Source: Trichomonas vaginalis G3
Lineage: Eukaryota > Parabasalia > Trichomonadida > Trichomonadidae
Assembly: GCF_026262505.1 (NCBI RefSeq)
Contig: NC_067204.1
Span: forward strand, 11,054,522-11,118,521
Direction: 5' to 3'
Length of the DNA: 64,000 nt
The stretch's first letter is position 1. Each line of letters starts with the position of its first letter. A program made the translations under genes and the position numbers. The notes below the pieces were generated by a model. That model worked only from the letters and a program-made list of their open reading frames with translations. It was not told the origin of the DNA and did not search any database. This document shows, piece by piece, positions 22,585 through 36,086 of this stretch.

Positions 22585-22609
22585 NNNNNNNNNNNNNNNN
22601 NNNNNNNNN
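22585..22609. other. Assembly gap (25 N)
   Basis: Run of exactly 25 N between the indel-rich inverted block and clean forward sequence that resumes inside an integrase. Fixed length suggests a placeholder. Confidence 0.98.
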
Positions 22610-23519
22610 TGCCAAATGAAAATCAGATTTATATTACGGCATATCTTGAATATTCTATTGGCAAAAAGACAGCAGACCAAGTTGCAAAAGATTTGCACAT
22701 AGGTAGAAAAAATTATTATTAAAATGGCAAGAACTTGGTTTAAATCCAAAAAAGCTCGGAAGACCAGAAACTCCTCTTAGAACAGATTTGTTACCAACCA
22801 TTCACGAAATAAAAGCTAAGTACAATCTAGGTTATAAAAAAGTTTTAGAGAGTTACATACATGATGACACAGTTTCATTTCACGATATGCTTAAATTATA
22901 CGAAAAAGAGAATCTTTTCAAATTTCGGCGAGATCCAGAAAAAATTGATGAACATCCAAATCAGTATGTTTCCCAATACGTAAATCAGCAATGGCATACT
23001 GATTTAAAAAGCTTCAAAGAAGAGACAAATGGTACCAAGCATACTTATCATTTAATTGCCTTTATCGATGACAGATCTCGTTTTTGTATTTATTACGAAA
23101 TTCTTCCCGATAAAACAATGAAATCAACTTCAAAAGCTTTACAAAATGCTATCGACTCTATCAAAATTATTCCATACGAACTTTTGACAGATAATGGATG
23201 CGAATTTACAGGAAAGGACTTCAAAAACGTTCTTCAAGTAAATGGCATTCAACACCATCGGACAGAACCTTACACACCACAGTTAAATGGTAAAATAGAA
23301 CGTTTTTGGCAAACAATCTTTTCGGCTCGCCCAGATTTTATCGAAATAAGAGAATTTTTACCTCACGCAATAGAAGAATACAACACAGTATGGGTTCATA
23401 CAGCTCTTAAAGATCTTTTCGGTGGAAAACCTACTCCAAAATCAATTTGGGACCAGGGTCCTAAATGGACAAAGGACTTAAACCCAAATCCTGAGTTCGA
23501 AATACAGCCTCGTAACTAA
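22610..23519 (+). pseudogene. D,D-35-E integrase (copy 5, 5' end in gap)
   Basis: Lacks the first few codons because of the assembly gap and has one single-base difference in an A run in the 5' third. From 22788 on it is open for 243 codons, including all three catalytic residues, and identical to 12563-13495. Confidence 0.75.
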
Positions 23520-24000
23520 AAATAAAGTAAAAATACGAATAAACATTTTATTATAATTTAAATAATTTTTTTATTCATAAAGTAATACGATATATAGCTA
23601 AGCTATGTAAGGATATTCTGATGCTGAGAGTTTAAGAACTTTAAATTACGTATAGAAAAAAAATTCATTTAATATTTTGTAACATTTTTTAAATTGATAG
23701 ATAGTTAGATTTTGTAGGGGAAGGTAAGATTCTTTGTGGTAATAATGGTCGTTGAAATTAAAATGAATGTAAGATTTGTGGAGAAATTGTATAAATTTGC
23801 ATAGTGTTAGATTCAGAATAGGAGCATATGAGCCAGTGATTGTGTCTAATGTTTTTAAGGTGCTAATTGGAAGTAGAAAAGAAAAAAATTTGTTGCAATA
23901 ACATCATATTGCAAAAAAGTTTTTAAAATATGATGTATGAATAAGAGTATGATTGGTATAGATTTGGGTTGTATAAATGTGATTGAACAATTGTTAATGG

Positions 24001-24371
24001 AAAGTTCAAAAACTTGGGTGCAATCAGAACTGATTGCACCCAAGTTTTTGAACTTTGTATAAGGAATTGTTGGCTATGATGTACTGATTCATGATCAGTA
24101 CATCATAGCCAACAATTCCTTCGCAAACAGCGGGAAACTTTGTCTGAATAGTTTAACATTCAGACAAAGTTTCCCGCTGTTTGCGAAGGAATGGAAGGGT
24201 AAGAGGTATACATTATGAATATATACCTCTTACCCTTCCATTCCCTCGAGAAAGTTCAAAAACTTGGGTGCAATCAGAACTGATTGCACCCAAGTTTTTG
24301 AACTTTGTATAAGGAATTGTTGGCTATGATGTACTGATCATGAATCAGTACATCATAGCCAACAATTCCTT
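24001..24371. repeat. Long hairpin chain, unit 5/6 junction
   Basis: Same order as 4473-4843: H1 (AA), H2 (TCATG), H3, H4, CTCGAG, H1 (AA), H2 (CATGA). This is the only other long-form junction in the window. Confidence 0.9.
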
Positions 24372-24632
24372 CCCAAACAACCCGAAATTTGTCTGATTCC
24401 ACACTAATTTTATTAATTTATCTAAACTTTTATCCTCGTCTACAATTTAATCATCAATAATTATCTCTTGTTCTATTTCACTATTATATATATATATATT
24501 TATATGATTTGATTTAAAAAAAAAATAAATAAATTAATAAATCATTTACTCAAATATATCAAAAGTTTTATTTTTATATATAAAGATAACTACTTTTAAA
24601 AAAAAATACCCTATATATTTTTGCCATGTAAA

Positions 24633-26462
24633 CTATTTTTGCCATGTAAACTTGTCACTTTTGTCAGAAGTGAAGTGAACCGAATTTTCATGCACAAAAG
24701 GAAAATCTTGCGTTGGTAGAGGATAAGAAATGTATTTAATGACATCAATAGTTTCTGTATCTGTAATTTGAGTTGAACCTTCAAAATGAACATAAACAGA
24801 CTCTTCTCCGAAAAAGTCTTTACATGATTTTCTTAAAATTGTTTCACTTGTAATATATAAATTACTTCTTTTTCGAAATGCATTTTTTGGACCTTGATAA
24901 ACATTAAATCTGCCTTTAATATAAATATTCATTCGATTTGGAATATCGGAAAAAGCAGTGGATGAAATTCTGATTGAAGTTATATTGTTTTGGAATGTAA
25001 TACTTGTTAGAGACTCACAATTTCCAAATGCTTTATCTCCAATATAACTTACATACCCTAGAATTGTTATACTTATTAATGATGTGCATTCATAAAATAC
25101 TTCATTATTAATTTTGGCTATCTTCAAAGGAATTGTAATACTGCTTAAAGACTTGCATGATTTAAATACGCCAACTCCAATTGTGTTTACACTATCTGGA
25201 ATTGTAATACTTGTTAACGATTGGCATGAGTAAAATGCATAATTTTGAATAGTTGTTATTCTATCTGAAAATGTAATATTTGTTAATGATATGCAATATT
25301 GAAATGTATAAGACTTAATTTCATTTATTATTCCGAGAAATGTAATATTTATCAAATTTGAACAAGAAGAAAATGCATAATCTAAAACATCATTTACATT
25401 TTGCGGAATTATTATACTTATTAATGATTTACAAAATTTAAATGCATATGCACCAATAATTTTTGTACTATCTGGAATTTTAATACTTCTTAAAGATGAA
25501 CAATTTTGAAATGTACCGGATTGAATTATTTCTATGTTTCCTGGCATTTTAATACTTGTCAAAGAATCACAATATGAAAATGCATCCTTTCCAATTTCTT
25601 TGACTTTATCATCAATTTGAATTGACAAAATTTTTGTACAATAAGAAAAGCATTCTTCTGAAATAGTTGTAACATAACTCGCAACAGTATATGCGCCGGA
25701 ATATGCTTCAACAACTTTAATTAATGTTGAATTATCTGTTCTTGTATAAAGAGATTTAGTATCACTTGTAAAATTTGCATTTTCTTGATCAACTGTTATA
25801 TTTTCTAAATTTTGACAGCATAAAAATACCGAAGAACCGATATCTGTTACATTTTTTGGAATGAAAATTGAAGTAAGATTTGTGCTTTTAAAGCATTCTT
25901 GATTTAATTTTTGTAAGCTAGAATTCGATGAAATATTTATTATTGTTAAGCCACTAAAGTAAAACGCCAAGCCAGAAATAAGATATACAGAATCCGGTAA
26001 ATCTAATGATGTTAGATTTGGATCGTAAGAAAAGCAAGATATTCCAATTCTTTCAAGATTTGGTGGAAGTATAACTGTTTTCAAGTTTTTGCAGTTTTCA
26101 AAGACATGCGCATTGATAATCTTAAGCACTTTGCATTCACCGAGATCTGCTTTTTCAAGAGCTGTATTCTTAAAACTATATTCTCCAATTTTTGCAATTT
26201 GACTATTTTTGTCGAATCTAAGTGATGTTATTGAATCTTTACATTTCTTAAATGCATAATTATCTGGTTTTCCAATTTTTATTTCTGTAACTTGTTGAGG
26301 GATGAATACTTCTCCCCTAGAATCTGTTGAACATCCAGTGACAACTTGATTGTTATGTTCATATTCTAGATGTACACCACTAATGCCCGAACAAAAATGA
26401 TAATAAAAAAACACGAGGAGATTTCTGTAAAAAAATAAACAGTATCGCACTTTTGTGGACAA
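24633..26462 (-). CDS. BspA-like LRR protein (copy 5)
   Basis: 609 codons, identical to the protein at 226-2055. Confidence 0.8.
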   Translation of the reverse strand: MSTKVRYCLFFYRNLLVFFYYHFCSGISGVHLEYEHNNQVVTGCSTDSRGEVFIPQQVTEIKIGKPDNYAFKKCKDSITSLRFDKNSQIAKIGEYSFKNTALEKADLGECKVLKIINAHVFENCKNLKTVILPPNLERIGISCFSYDPNLTSLDLPDSVYLISGLAFYFSGLTIINISSNSSLQKLNQECFKSTNLTSIFIPKNVTDIGSSVFLCCQNLENITVDQENANFTSDTKSLYTRTDNSTLIKVVEAYSGAYTVASYVTTISEECFSYCTKILSIQIDDKVKEIGKDAFSYCDSLTSIKMPGNIEIIQSGTFQNCSSLRSIKIPDSTKIIGAYAFKFCKSLISIIIPQNVNDVLDYAFSSCSNLINITFLGIINEIKSYTFQYCISLTNITFSDRITTIQNYAFYSCQSLTSITIPDSVNTIGVGVFKSCKSLSSITIPLKIAKINNEVFYECTSLISITILGYVSYIGDKAFGNCESLTSITFQNNITSIRISSTAFSDIPNRMNIYIKGRFNVYQGPKNAFRKRSNLYITSETILRKSCKDFFGEESVYVHFEGSTQITDTETIDVIKYISYPLPTQDFPFVHENSVHFTSDKSDKFTWQK

Positions 26463-26606
26463 AATGAAAAACCGATGAATTTTCCCATTTTAATTTGATA
26501 ATCATAATATATAAGTATTTGTAATGCATGTTTTATCTTCTAATTAGTAAAATTACATTGCCCGCCAAAATCAATTTTTTATTGAAAAAAAAGTGGATAA
26601 TAGGCA

Positions 26607-26834
26607 TTGACTCCAGCTGCAGCATTGTTTGGATTCATTTCTATCACTAAGGATGAATATCCTAAGTGGCTTCCAGATCTTTTTGAAGAAGCAGAAATTA
26701 AATACCACGACAGACATCAGTTCTCCAGCATGTTGGAAGAATCAGTCAAGAACTTCTGGAAGAGACACCTTTACCATGATTTGCCTGAATTAGAACAATA
26801 CAGATTCGCATTCTCTAATTCTTATTTCAGTTAA
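26607..26834 (+). pseudogene. Orphan C-terminal fragment (copy 5)
   Basis: Identical to 2200-2427. Confidence 0.4.
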
Positions 26835-27465
26835 ATATTTTTTATTTTTTATATTTCTATTTTATAATAAAAAAAATCATATTATTTATTTAATTATTTT
26901 TGATTAACGAATCAAGTTTTCTGACTTCTGCACTTTATCATTCAGCATTTGCTAATATATTCTCTTCAATTGCAAATATTCAACCATTGAATTCAGCAGA
27001 ATCTAATATATTAAGGCTGAAACTTAGTAATACATCAGCGTGTTATAGTGTTATTGTCAAAAATTTCATTTTTCTCATTATAACTCTTTGAAGTAAATTA
27101 ACTTAAGATATTTCTTCCTGAAGTTGTTCTTACTAAACTACTATGGAAACTCACAGTGTATTACAGTAGATTTTATATAATACACTTTTACAAATCACAA
27201 ATTGAGCAAAATATGGGGAGATGTAGGAAAAAAATTGATTTTCTCATTTTTACCGCAGCTATATTTGAAATTATGAATCATTTATCTTCGAAATTGCTTG
27301 TGCAAAGTGTAACGTTTAATTGGAAAATCTTGCGTTGTAATGCATGAAAATTCGGTTCACTTCACTTCTGACACTTTACATATCGGATGTATTATCTAAG
27401 AATTATATTATAAAATAATAATTTTGTGTTTTATAAGTTTATTTGTATAAATTGATTCAAAAAAA

Positions 27466-28397
27466 ATGGAAAGACAAGAAGTGGATCTGCCAAATGAAAA
27501 TCAGATTTATATTACGGCATATCTTGAATATTCTATTGGCAAAAAGACAGCAGACCAAGTTGCAAAAGATTTGCACATAGGTAGAAAAAAATTATTATTA
27601 AAATGGCAAGAACTTGGTTTAAATCCAAAAAAGCTCGGAAGACCAGAAACTCCTCTTAGAACAGATTTTTACCAACCATTCACGAAATAAAAGCTAAGTA
27701 CAATCTAGGTTATAAAAAAGTTTTAGAGAGTTACATACATGATGACACAGTTTCATTTCACGATATGCTTAAATTATACGAAAAAGAGAATCTTTTCAAA
27801 TTTCGGCGAGATCCAGAAAAAATTGATGAACATCCAAATCAGTATGTTTCCCAATACGTAAATCAGCAATGGCATACTGATTTAAAAAGCTTCAAAGAAG
27901 AGACAAATGGTACCAAGCATACTTATCATTTAATTGCCTTTATCGATGACAGATCTCGTTTTTGTATTTATTACGAAATTCTTCCCGATAAAACAATGAA
28001 ATCAACTTCAAAAGCTTTACAAAATGCTATCGACTCTATCAAAATTATTCCATACGAACTTTTGACAGATAATGGATGCGAATTTACAGGAAAGGACTTC
28101 AAAAACGTTCTTCAAGTAAATGGCATTCAACACCATCGGACAGAACCTTACACACCACAGTTAAATGGTAAAATAGAACGTTTTTGGCAAACAATCTTTT
28201 CGGCTCGCCCAGATTTTATCGAAATAAGAGAATTTTTACCTCACGCAATAGAAGAATACAACACAGTATGGGTTCATACAGCTCTTAAAGATCTTTTCGG
28301 TGGAAAACCTACTCCAAAATCAATTTGGGACCAGGGTCCTAAATGGACAAAGGACTTAAACCCAAATCCTGAGTTCGAAATACAGCCTCGTAACTAA
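27466..28397 (+). pseudogene. D,D-35-E integrase (copy 6)
   Basis: Same gene as 12563-13495 with one small difference in the 5' quarter that splits the frame. The downstream 210 codons, including the catalytic core, are unchanged. Confidence 0.75.
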
Positions 28398-28876
28398 AAA
28401 TAAAGTAAAAATACGAATAAACATTTTATTATAATTTAAATAATTTTTTTATTCATAAAGTAATACGATATATAGCTAAGCTATGTAAGGATATTCTGAT
28501 GCTGAGAGTTTAAGAACTTTAAATTACGTATAGAAAAAAATTCATTTAATATTTTGTAACATTTTTTAAATTGATAGATAGTTAGATTTTGTAGGGGAAG
28601 GTAAGATTCTTTGTGGTAATAATGGTCGTTGAAATTAAAATGAATGTAAGATTTGTGGAGAAATTGTATAAATTTGCATAGTGTTAGATTCAGAATAGGA
28701 GCATATGAGCCAGTGATTGTGTCTAATGTTTTTAAGGTGCTAATTGGAAGTAGAAAAAAAAAAATTTGTTGCAATAACATCATATTGCAAAAAAGTTTTT
28801 AAAATATGATGTATGAATAAGAGTATGATTGGTATAGATTTGGGTTGTATAAATGTGATTGAACAATTGTTAATGG

Positions 28877-28998
28877 AAAGTTCAAAAACTTGGGTGCAAT
28901 CAGAACTGATTGCACCCAAGTTTTTGAACTTTGTATAAGGAATTGTTGGCTATGATGTACTGATTCATGAATCAGTACATCATAGCCAACAATTCCTT
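28877..28998. repeat. Hairpin pair, unit 6/7 junction (symmetric H2)
   Basis: H1 loop AA. The H2 centre is GATTCATGAATC, a perfect palindrome one base longer than the two asymmetric forms seen elsewhere. Confidence 0.9.
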
Positions 28999-29260
28999 CC
29001 CAAACAACCCGAAATTTGTCTGATTCCACACTAATATTTATTAATTTATCTAAACTTTTATCCTCGTCTACAATTTAATCATGCAATAATTATCTCTTGT
29101 TCTATTTCACTATTATAATATATATATATTTATATGATTTGATTTAAAAAAATAAATAAATTAATAATAATCATTTACTCAAATATATCAAAAGTTTTAT
29201 TTTATATATAAAGATAACTACTTTTAAAAAAAAATACCCTATATATTTTTGCCATGTAAA

Positions 29261-31092
29261 CTATTTTTGCCATGTAAACTTGTCACTTTTGTCAGAAGTG
29301 AAGTGAACCGAATTTTCATGCACAAAAGGAAAATCTTGCGTTGGTAGAGGATAAGAAATGTATTTAATGACATCAATAGTTTCTGTATCTGTAATTTGAG
29401 TTGAACCTTCAAAAATGAACATAAACAGACTCTTCTCCGAAAAAGTCTTTACATGATTTTCTTAAAATTGTTTCACTTGTAATATATAATTACTTCTTTT
29501 TCGAAATGCATTTTTGGACCTTGATAAACATTAAATCTGCCTTTAATATAAATATTCATTCGATTTGGAATATCGGAAAAAGCAGTGGATGAAATTCTGA
29601 TTGAAGTTATATTGTTTTGGAATGTAATACTTGTTAGAGACTCACAATTTCCAAATGCTTTATCTCCAATATAACTTACATACCCTAGAATTGTATATTA
29701 CATTATTAATGATGTGCATTCATAAAATACTTCATTATTAATTTTGGCTATCTTCAAAGGAATTGTAATACTGCTTAAAGACTTGCATGATTTAAATACG
29801 CCAACTCCAATTGTGTTTACACTATCTGGAATTGTAATACTTGTTAACGATTGGCATGAGTAAAATGCATAATTTTGAATAGTTGTTATTCTATCTGAAA
29901 ATGTAATATTTGTTAATGATATGCAATATTGAAATGTATAAGACTTAATTTCATTTATTATTCCGAGAAATGTAATATTTATCAAATTTGAACAAGAAGA
30001 AAATGCATAATCTAAAACATCATTTACATTTTGCGGAATTATTATACTTATTAATGATTTACAAAATTTAAATGCATATGCACCAATAATTTTTGTACTA
30101 TCTGGAATTTTAATACTTCTTAAAGATGAACAATTTTGAAATGTACCGGATTGAATTATTTCTATGTTTCCTGGCATTTTAATACTTGTCAAAGAATCAC
30201 AATATGAAAATGCATCCTTTCCAATTTCTTTGACTTTATCATCAATTTGAATTGACAAAATTTTTGTACAATAAGAAAAGCATTCTTCTGAAATAGTTGT
30301 AACATAACTCGCAACAGTATATGCGCCGGAATATGCTTCAACAACTTTAATTAATGTTGAATTATCTGTTCTTGTATAAAGAGATTTAGTATCACTTGTA
30401 AAATTTGCATTTTCTTGATCAACTGTTATATTTTCTAAATTTTGACAGCATAAAAATACCGAAGAACCGATATCTGTTACATTTTTTGGAATGAAAATTG
30501 AAGTAAGATTTGTGCTTTTAAAGCATTCTTGATTTAATTTTTGTAAGCTAGAATTCGATGAAATATTTATTATTGTTAAGCCACTAAAGTAAAACGCCAA
30601 GCCAGAAATAAGATATACAGAATCCGGTAAATCTAATGATGTTAGATTTGGATCGTAAGAAAAGCAAGATATTCCAATTCTTTCAAGATTTGGTGGAAGT
30701 ATAACTGTTTTCAAGTTTTTGCAGTTTTCAAAGACATGCGCATTGATAATCTTAAGCACTTTGCATTCACCGAGATCTGCTTTTTCAAGAGCTGTATTCT
30801 TAAAACTATATTCTCCAATTTTTGCAATTTGACTATTTTTGTCGAATCTAAGTGATGTTATTGAATCTTTACATTTCTTAAATGCATAATTATCTGGTTT
30901 TCCAATTTTTATTTCTGTAACTTGTTGAGGGATGAATACTTCTCCCCTAGAATCTGTTGAACATCCAGTGACAACTTGATTGTTATGTTCATATTCTAGA
31001 TGTACACCACTAATGCCCGAACAAAAATGATAATAAAAAAACACGAGGAGATTTCTGTAAAAAAATAAACAGTATCGCACTTTTGTGGACAA
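29261..31092 (-). pseudogene. BspA-like LRR gene (copy 6)
   Basis: The first 460 or so codons are identical to 226-2055. The C-terminal part carries a few small indels and leaves the frame. The indels cluster with others in the leader, so a local drop in consensus quality is likely. Confidence 0.72.
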
Positions 31093-31236
31093 AATGAAAA
31101 ACCGATGAATTTTCCCATTTTAATTTGATAATCATAATATATAAGTATTTGTAATGCATGTTTTATCTTCTAATTAGTAAAATTACATTGCCCGCCAAAA
31201 TCAATTTTTTATTGAAAAAAAAGTGGATAATAGGCA

Positions 31237-31464
31237 TTGACTCCAGCTGCAGCATTGTTTGGATTCATTTCTATCACTAAGGATGAATATCCTAAGTGGC
31301 TTCCAGATCTTTTTGAAGAAGCAGAAATTAAATACCACGACAGACATCAGTTCTCCAGCATGTTGGAAGAATCAGTCAAGAACTTCTGGAAGAGACACCT
31401 TTACCATGATTTGCCTGAATTAGAACAATACAGATTCGCATTCTCTAATTCTTATTTCAGTTAA
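31237..31464 (+). pseudogene. Orphan C-terminal fragment (copy 6)
   Basis: Identical to 2200-2427. Confidence 0.4.
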
Positions 31465-32095
31465 ATATTTTTTATTTTTTATATTTCTATTTTATAATAA
31501 AAAAAATCATATTATTTATTTAATTATTTTTGATTAACGAATCAAGTTTTCTGACTTCTGCACTTTATCATTCAGCATTTGCTAATATATTCTCTTCAAT
31601 TGCAAATATTCAACCATTGAATTCAGCAGAATCTAATATATTAAGGCTGAAACTTAGTAATACATCAGCGTGTTATAGTGTTATTGTCAAAAATTTCATT
31701 TTTCTCATTATAACTCTTTGAAGTAAATTAACTTAAGATATTTCTTCCTGAAGTTGTTCTTACTAAACTACTATGGAAACTCACAGTGTATTACAGTAGA
31801 TTTTATATAATACACTTTTACAAATCACAAATTGAGCAAAATATGGGGAGATGTAGGAAAAAAATTGATTTTCTCATTTTTACCGCAGCTATATTTGAAA
31901 TTATGAATCATTTATCTTCGAAATTGCTTGTGCAAAGTGTAACGTTTAATTGGAAAATCTTGCGTTGTAATGCATGAAAATTCGGTTCACTTCACTTCTG
32001 ACACTTTACATATCGGATGTATTATCTAAGAATTATATTATAAAATAATAATTTTGTGTTTTATAAGTTTATTTGTATAAATTGATTCAAAAAAA

Positions 32096-33028
32096 ATGGA
32101 AAGACAAGAAGTGGATCTGCCAAATGAAAATCAGATTTATATTACGGCATATCTTGAATATTCTATTGGCAAAAAGACAGCAGACCAAGTTGCAAAAGAT
32201 TTGCACATAGGTAGAAAAAAATTATTATTAAAATGGCAAGAACTTGGTTTAAATCCAAAAAAGCTCGGAAGACCAGAAACTCCTCTTAGAACAGATTTGT
32301 TACCAACCATTCACGAAATAAAAGCTAAGTACAATCTAGGTTATAAAAAAGTTTTAGAGAGTTACATACATGATGACACAGTTTCATTTCACGATATGCT
32401 TAAATTATACGAAAAAGAGAATCTTTTCAAATTTCGGCGAGATCCAGAAAAAATTGATGAACATCCAAATCAGTATGTTTCCCAATACGTAAATCAGCAA
32501 TGGCATACTGATTTAAAAAGCTTCAAAGAAGAGACAAATGGTACCAAGCATACTTATCATTTAATTGCCTTTATCGATGACAGATCTCGTTTTTGTATTT
32601 ATTACGAAATTCTTCCCGATAAAACAATGAAATCAACTTCAAAAGCTTTACAAAATGCTATCGACTCTATCAAAATTATTCCATACGAACTTTTGACAGA
32701 TAATGGATGCGAATTTACAGGAAAGGACTTCAAAAACGTTCTTCAAGTAAATGGCATTCAACACCATCGGACAGAACCTTACACACCACAGTTAAATGGT
32801 AAAATAGAACGTTTTTGGCAAACAATCTTTTCGGCTCGCCCAGATTTTATCGAAATAAGAGAATTTTTACCTCACGCAATAGAAGAATACAACACAGTAT
32901 GGGTTCATACAGCTCTTAAAGATCTTTTCGGTGGAAAACCTACTCCAAAATCAATTTGGGACCAGGGTCCTAAATGGACAAAGGACTTAAACCCAAATCC
33001 TGAGTTCGAAATACAGCCTCGTAACTAA
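32096..33028 (+). CDS. D,D-35-E integrase, intact (copy 7)
   Basis: 310 codons, identical to 12563-13495, with helix-turn-helix and full D139/D202/E238 triad. Confidence 0.87.
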   Translation: MERQEVDLPNENQIYITAYLEYSIGKKTADQVAKDLHIGRKKLLLKWQELGLNPKKLGRPETPLRTDLLPTIHEIKAKYNLGYKKVLESYIHDDTVSFHDMLKLYEKENLFKFRRDPEKIDEHPNQYVSQYVNQQWHTDLKSFKEETNGTKHTYHLIAFIDDRSRFCIYYEILPDKTMKSTSKALQNAIDSIKIIPYELLTDNGCEFTGKDFKNVLQVNGIQHHRTEPYTPQLNGKIERFWQTIFSARPDFIEIREFLPHAIEEYNTVWVHTALKDLFGGKPTPKSIWDQGPKWTKDLNPNPEFEIQPRN

Positions 33029-33509
33029 AAATAAAGTAAAAATACGAATAAACATTTTATTATAATTTAAATAATTTTTTTATTCATAAAGTAATACGAT
33101 ATATAGCTAAGCTATGTAAGGATATTCTGATGCTGAGAGTTTAAGAACTTTAAATTACGTATAGAAAAAAAATTCATTTAATATTTTGTAACATTTTTTA
33201 AATTGATAGATAGTTAGATTTTGTAGGGGAAGGTAAGATTCTTTGTGGTAATAATGGTCGTTGAAATTAAAATGAATGTAAGATTTGTGGAGAAATTGTA
33301 TAAATTTGCATAGTGTTAGATTCAGAATAGGAGCATATGAGCCAGTGATTGTGTCTAATGTTTTTAAGGTGCTAATTGGAAGTAGAAAAGAAAAAAATTT
33401 GTTGCAATAACATCATATTGCAAAAAAGTTTTTAAAATATGATGTATGAATAAGAGTATGATTGGTATAGATTTGGGTTGTATAAATGTGATTGAACAAT
33501 TGTTAATGG

Positions 33510-33630
33510 AAAGTTCAAAAACTTGGGTGCAATCAGAACTGATTGCACCCAAGTTTTTGAACTTTGTATAAGGAATTGTTGGCTATGATGTACTGATCAT
33601 GAATCAGTACATCATAGCCAACAATTCCTT
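33510..33630. repeat. Hairpin pair, unit 7/8 junction
   Basis: H1 loop AA and H2 loop CATGA, matching the unit 2/3 junction. Confidence 0.9.
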
Positions 33631-33886
33631 CCCAAACAACCCGAAATTTGTCTGATTCCACACTAATTTTATTAATTTATCTAAACTTTTATCCTCGTCT
33701 ACAATTTAATCATCAATAATTATCTCTTGTTCTATTTCACTATTATATATATATATTTATATGATTTGATTTAAAAAAATAAATAAATTAATAAATCATT
33801 TACTCAAATATATCAAAAGTTTTATTTTTATATATAAAGATAACTACTTTTAAAAAAAAATACCCTATATATTTTTGCCATGTAAA

Positions 33887-35715
33887 CTATTTTTGCCATG
33901 TAAACTTGTCACTTTTGTCAGAAGTGAAGTGAACCGAATTTTCATGCACAAAAGGAAAATCTTGCGTTGGTAGAGGATAAGAAATGTATTTAATGACATC
34001 AATAGTTTCTGTATCTGTAATTTGAGTTGAACCTTCAAAATGAACATAAACAGACTCTTCTCCGAAAAAGTCTTTACATGATTTTCTTAAAATTGTTTCA
34101 CTTGTAATATATAAATTACTTCTTTTTCGAAATGCATTTTTTGGACCTTGATAAACATTAAATCTGCCTTTAATATAAATATTCATTCGATTTGGAATAT
34201 CGGAAAAAGCAGTGGATGAAATTCTGATTGAAGTTATATTGTTTTGGAATGTAATACTTGTTAGAGACTCACAATTTCCAAATGCTTTATCTCCAATATA
34301 ACTTACATACCCTAGAATTGTTATACTTATTAATGATGTGCATTCATAAAATACTTCATTATTAATTTTGGCTATCTTCAAAGGAATTGTAATACTGCTT
34401 AAAGACTTGCATGATTTAAATACGCCAACTCCAATTGTGTTTACACTATCTGGAATTGTAATACTTGTTAACGATTGGCATGAGTAAAATGCATAATTTT
34501 GAATAGTTGTTATTCTATCTGAAAATGTAATATTTGTTAATGATATGCAATATTGAAATGTATAAGACTTAATTTCATTTATTATTCCGAGAAATGTAAT
34601 ATTTATCAAATTTGAACAAGAAGAAAATGCATAATCTAAAACATCATTTACATTTTGCGGAATTATTATACTTATTAATGATTTACAAAATTTAAATGCA
34701 TATGCACCAATAATTTTTGTACTATCTGGAATTTTAATACTTCTTAAAGATGAACAATTTTGAAATGTACCGGATTGAATTATTTCTATGTTTCCTGGCA
34801 TTTTAATACTTGTCAAAGAATCACAATATGAAAATGCATCCTTTCCAATTTCTTTGACTTTATCATCAATTTGAATTGACAAAATTTTGTACAATAAGAA
34901 AAGCATTCTTCTGAAATAGTTGTAACATAACTCGCAACAGTATATGCGCCGGAATATGCTTCAACAACTTTAATTAATGTTGAATTATCTGTTCTTGTAT
35001 AAAGAGATTTAGTATCACTTGTAAAATTTGCATTTTCTTGATCAACTGTTATATTTTCTAAATTTTGACAGCATAAAAATACCGAAGAACCGATATCTGT
35101 TACATTTTTTGGAATGAAAATTGAAGTAAGATTTGTGCTTTTAAAGCATTCTTGATTTAATTTTTGTAAGCTAGAATTCGATGAAATATTTATTATTGTT
35201 AAGCCACTAAAGTAAAACGCCAAGCCAGAAATAAGATATACAGAATCCGGTAAATCTAATGATGTTAGATTTGGATCGTAAGAAAAGCAAGATATTCCAA
35301 TTCTTTCAAGATTTGGTGGAAGTATAACTGTTTTCAAGTTTTTGCAGTTTTCAAAGACATGCGCATTGATAATCTTAAGCACTTTGCATTCACCGAGATC
35401 TGCTTTTTCAAGAGCTGTATTCTTAAAACTATATTCTCCAATTTTTGCAATTTGACTATTTTTGTCGAATCTAAGTGATGTTATTGAATCTTTACATTTC
35501 TTAAATGCATAATTATCTGGTTTTCCAATTTTTATTTCTGTAACTTGTTGAGGGATGAATACTTCTCCCCTAGAATCTGTTGAACATCCAGTGACAACTT
35601 GATTGTTATGTTCATATTCTAGATGTACACCACTAATGCCCGAACAAAAATGATAATAAAAAAACACGAGGAGATTTCTGTAAAAAAATAAACAGTATCG
35701 CACTTTTGTGGACAA
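33887..35715 (-). pseudogene. BspA-like LRR gene (copy 7)
   Basis: Same gene as 226-2055 with one single-base length difference in a homopolymer mid-gene, giving two overlapping open stretches (33887-34906 and 34813-35715). Confidence 0.75.
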
Positions 35716-35858
35716 AATGAAAAACCGATGAATTTTCCCATTTTAATTTGATAATCATAATATATAAGTATTTGTAATGCATGTTTTATCTTCTAATTAG
35801 TAAAATTACATTGCCCGCCAAAATCAATTTTTTATTGAAAAAAAGTGGATAATAGGCA

Positions 35859-36086
35859 TTGACTCCAGCTGCAGCATTGTTTGGATTCATTTCTATCACT
35901 AAGGATGAATATCCTAAGTGGCTTCCAGATCTTTTTGAAGAAGCAGAAATTAAATACCACGACAGACATCAGTTCTCCAGCATGTTGGAAGAATCAGTCA
36001 AGAACTTCTGGAAGAGACACCTTTACCATGATTTGCCTGAATTAGAACAATACAGATTCGCATTCTCTAATTCTTATTTCAGTTAA
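35859..36086 (+). pseudogene. Orphan C-terminal fragment (copy 7)
   Basis: Identical to 2200-2427. Confidence 0.4.

Larger units (their letters stand above)
22610..24405. mobile_element. Array unit 5, right part only
   Basis: Begins after the gap within the first codons of an integrase and continues to a long-form hairpin junction identical in layout to that of unit 1. Confidence 0.75.
24406..29032. mobile_element. Array unit 6
   Basis: Full unit of 4627 bp in forward orientation. It differs from the others mainly in A-run lengths in the leader and tail and in its H2 loop. Confidence 0.75.
29033..33664. mobile_element. Array unit 7
   Basis: Full unit of 4632 bp. Its first 670 bases carry a cluster of small indels not seen in other forward units; the rest is near-identical to unit 3. 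Confidence 0.75.
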
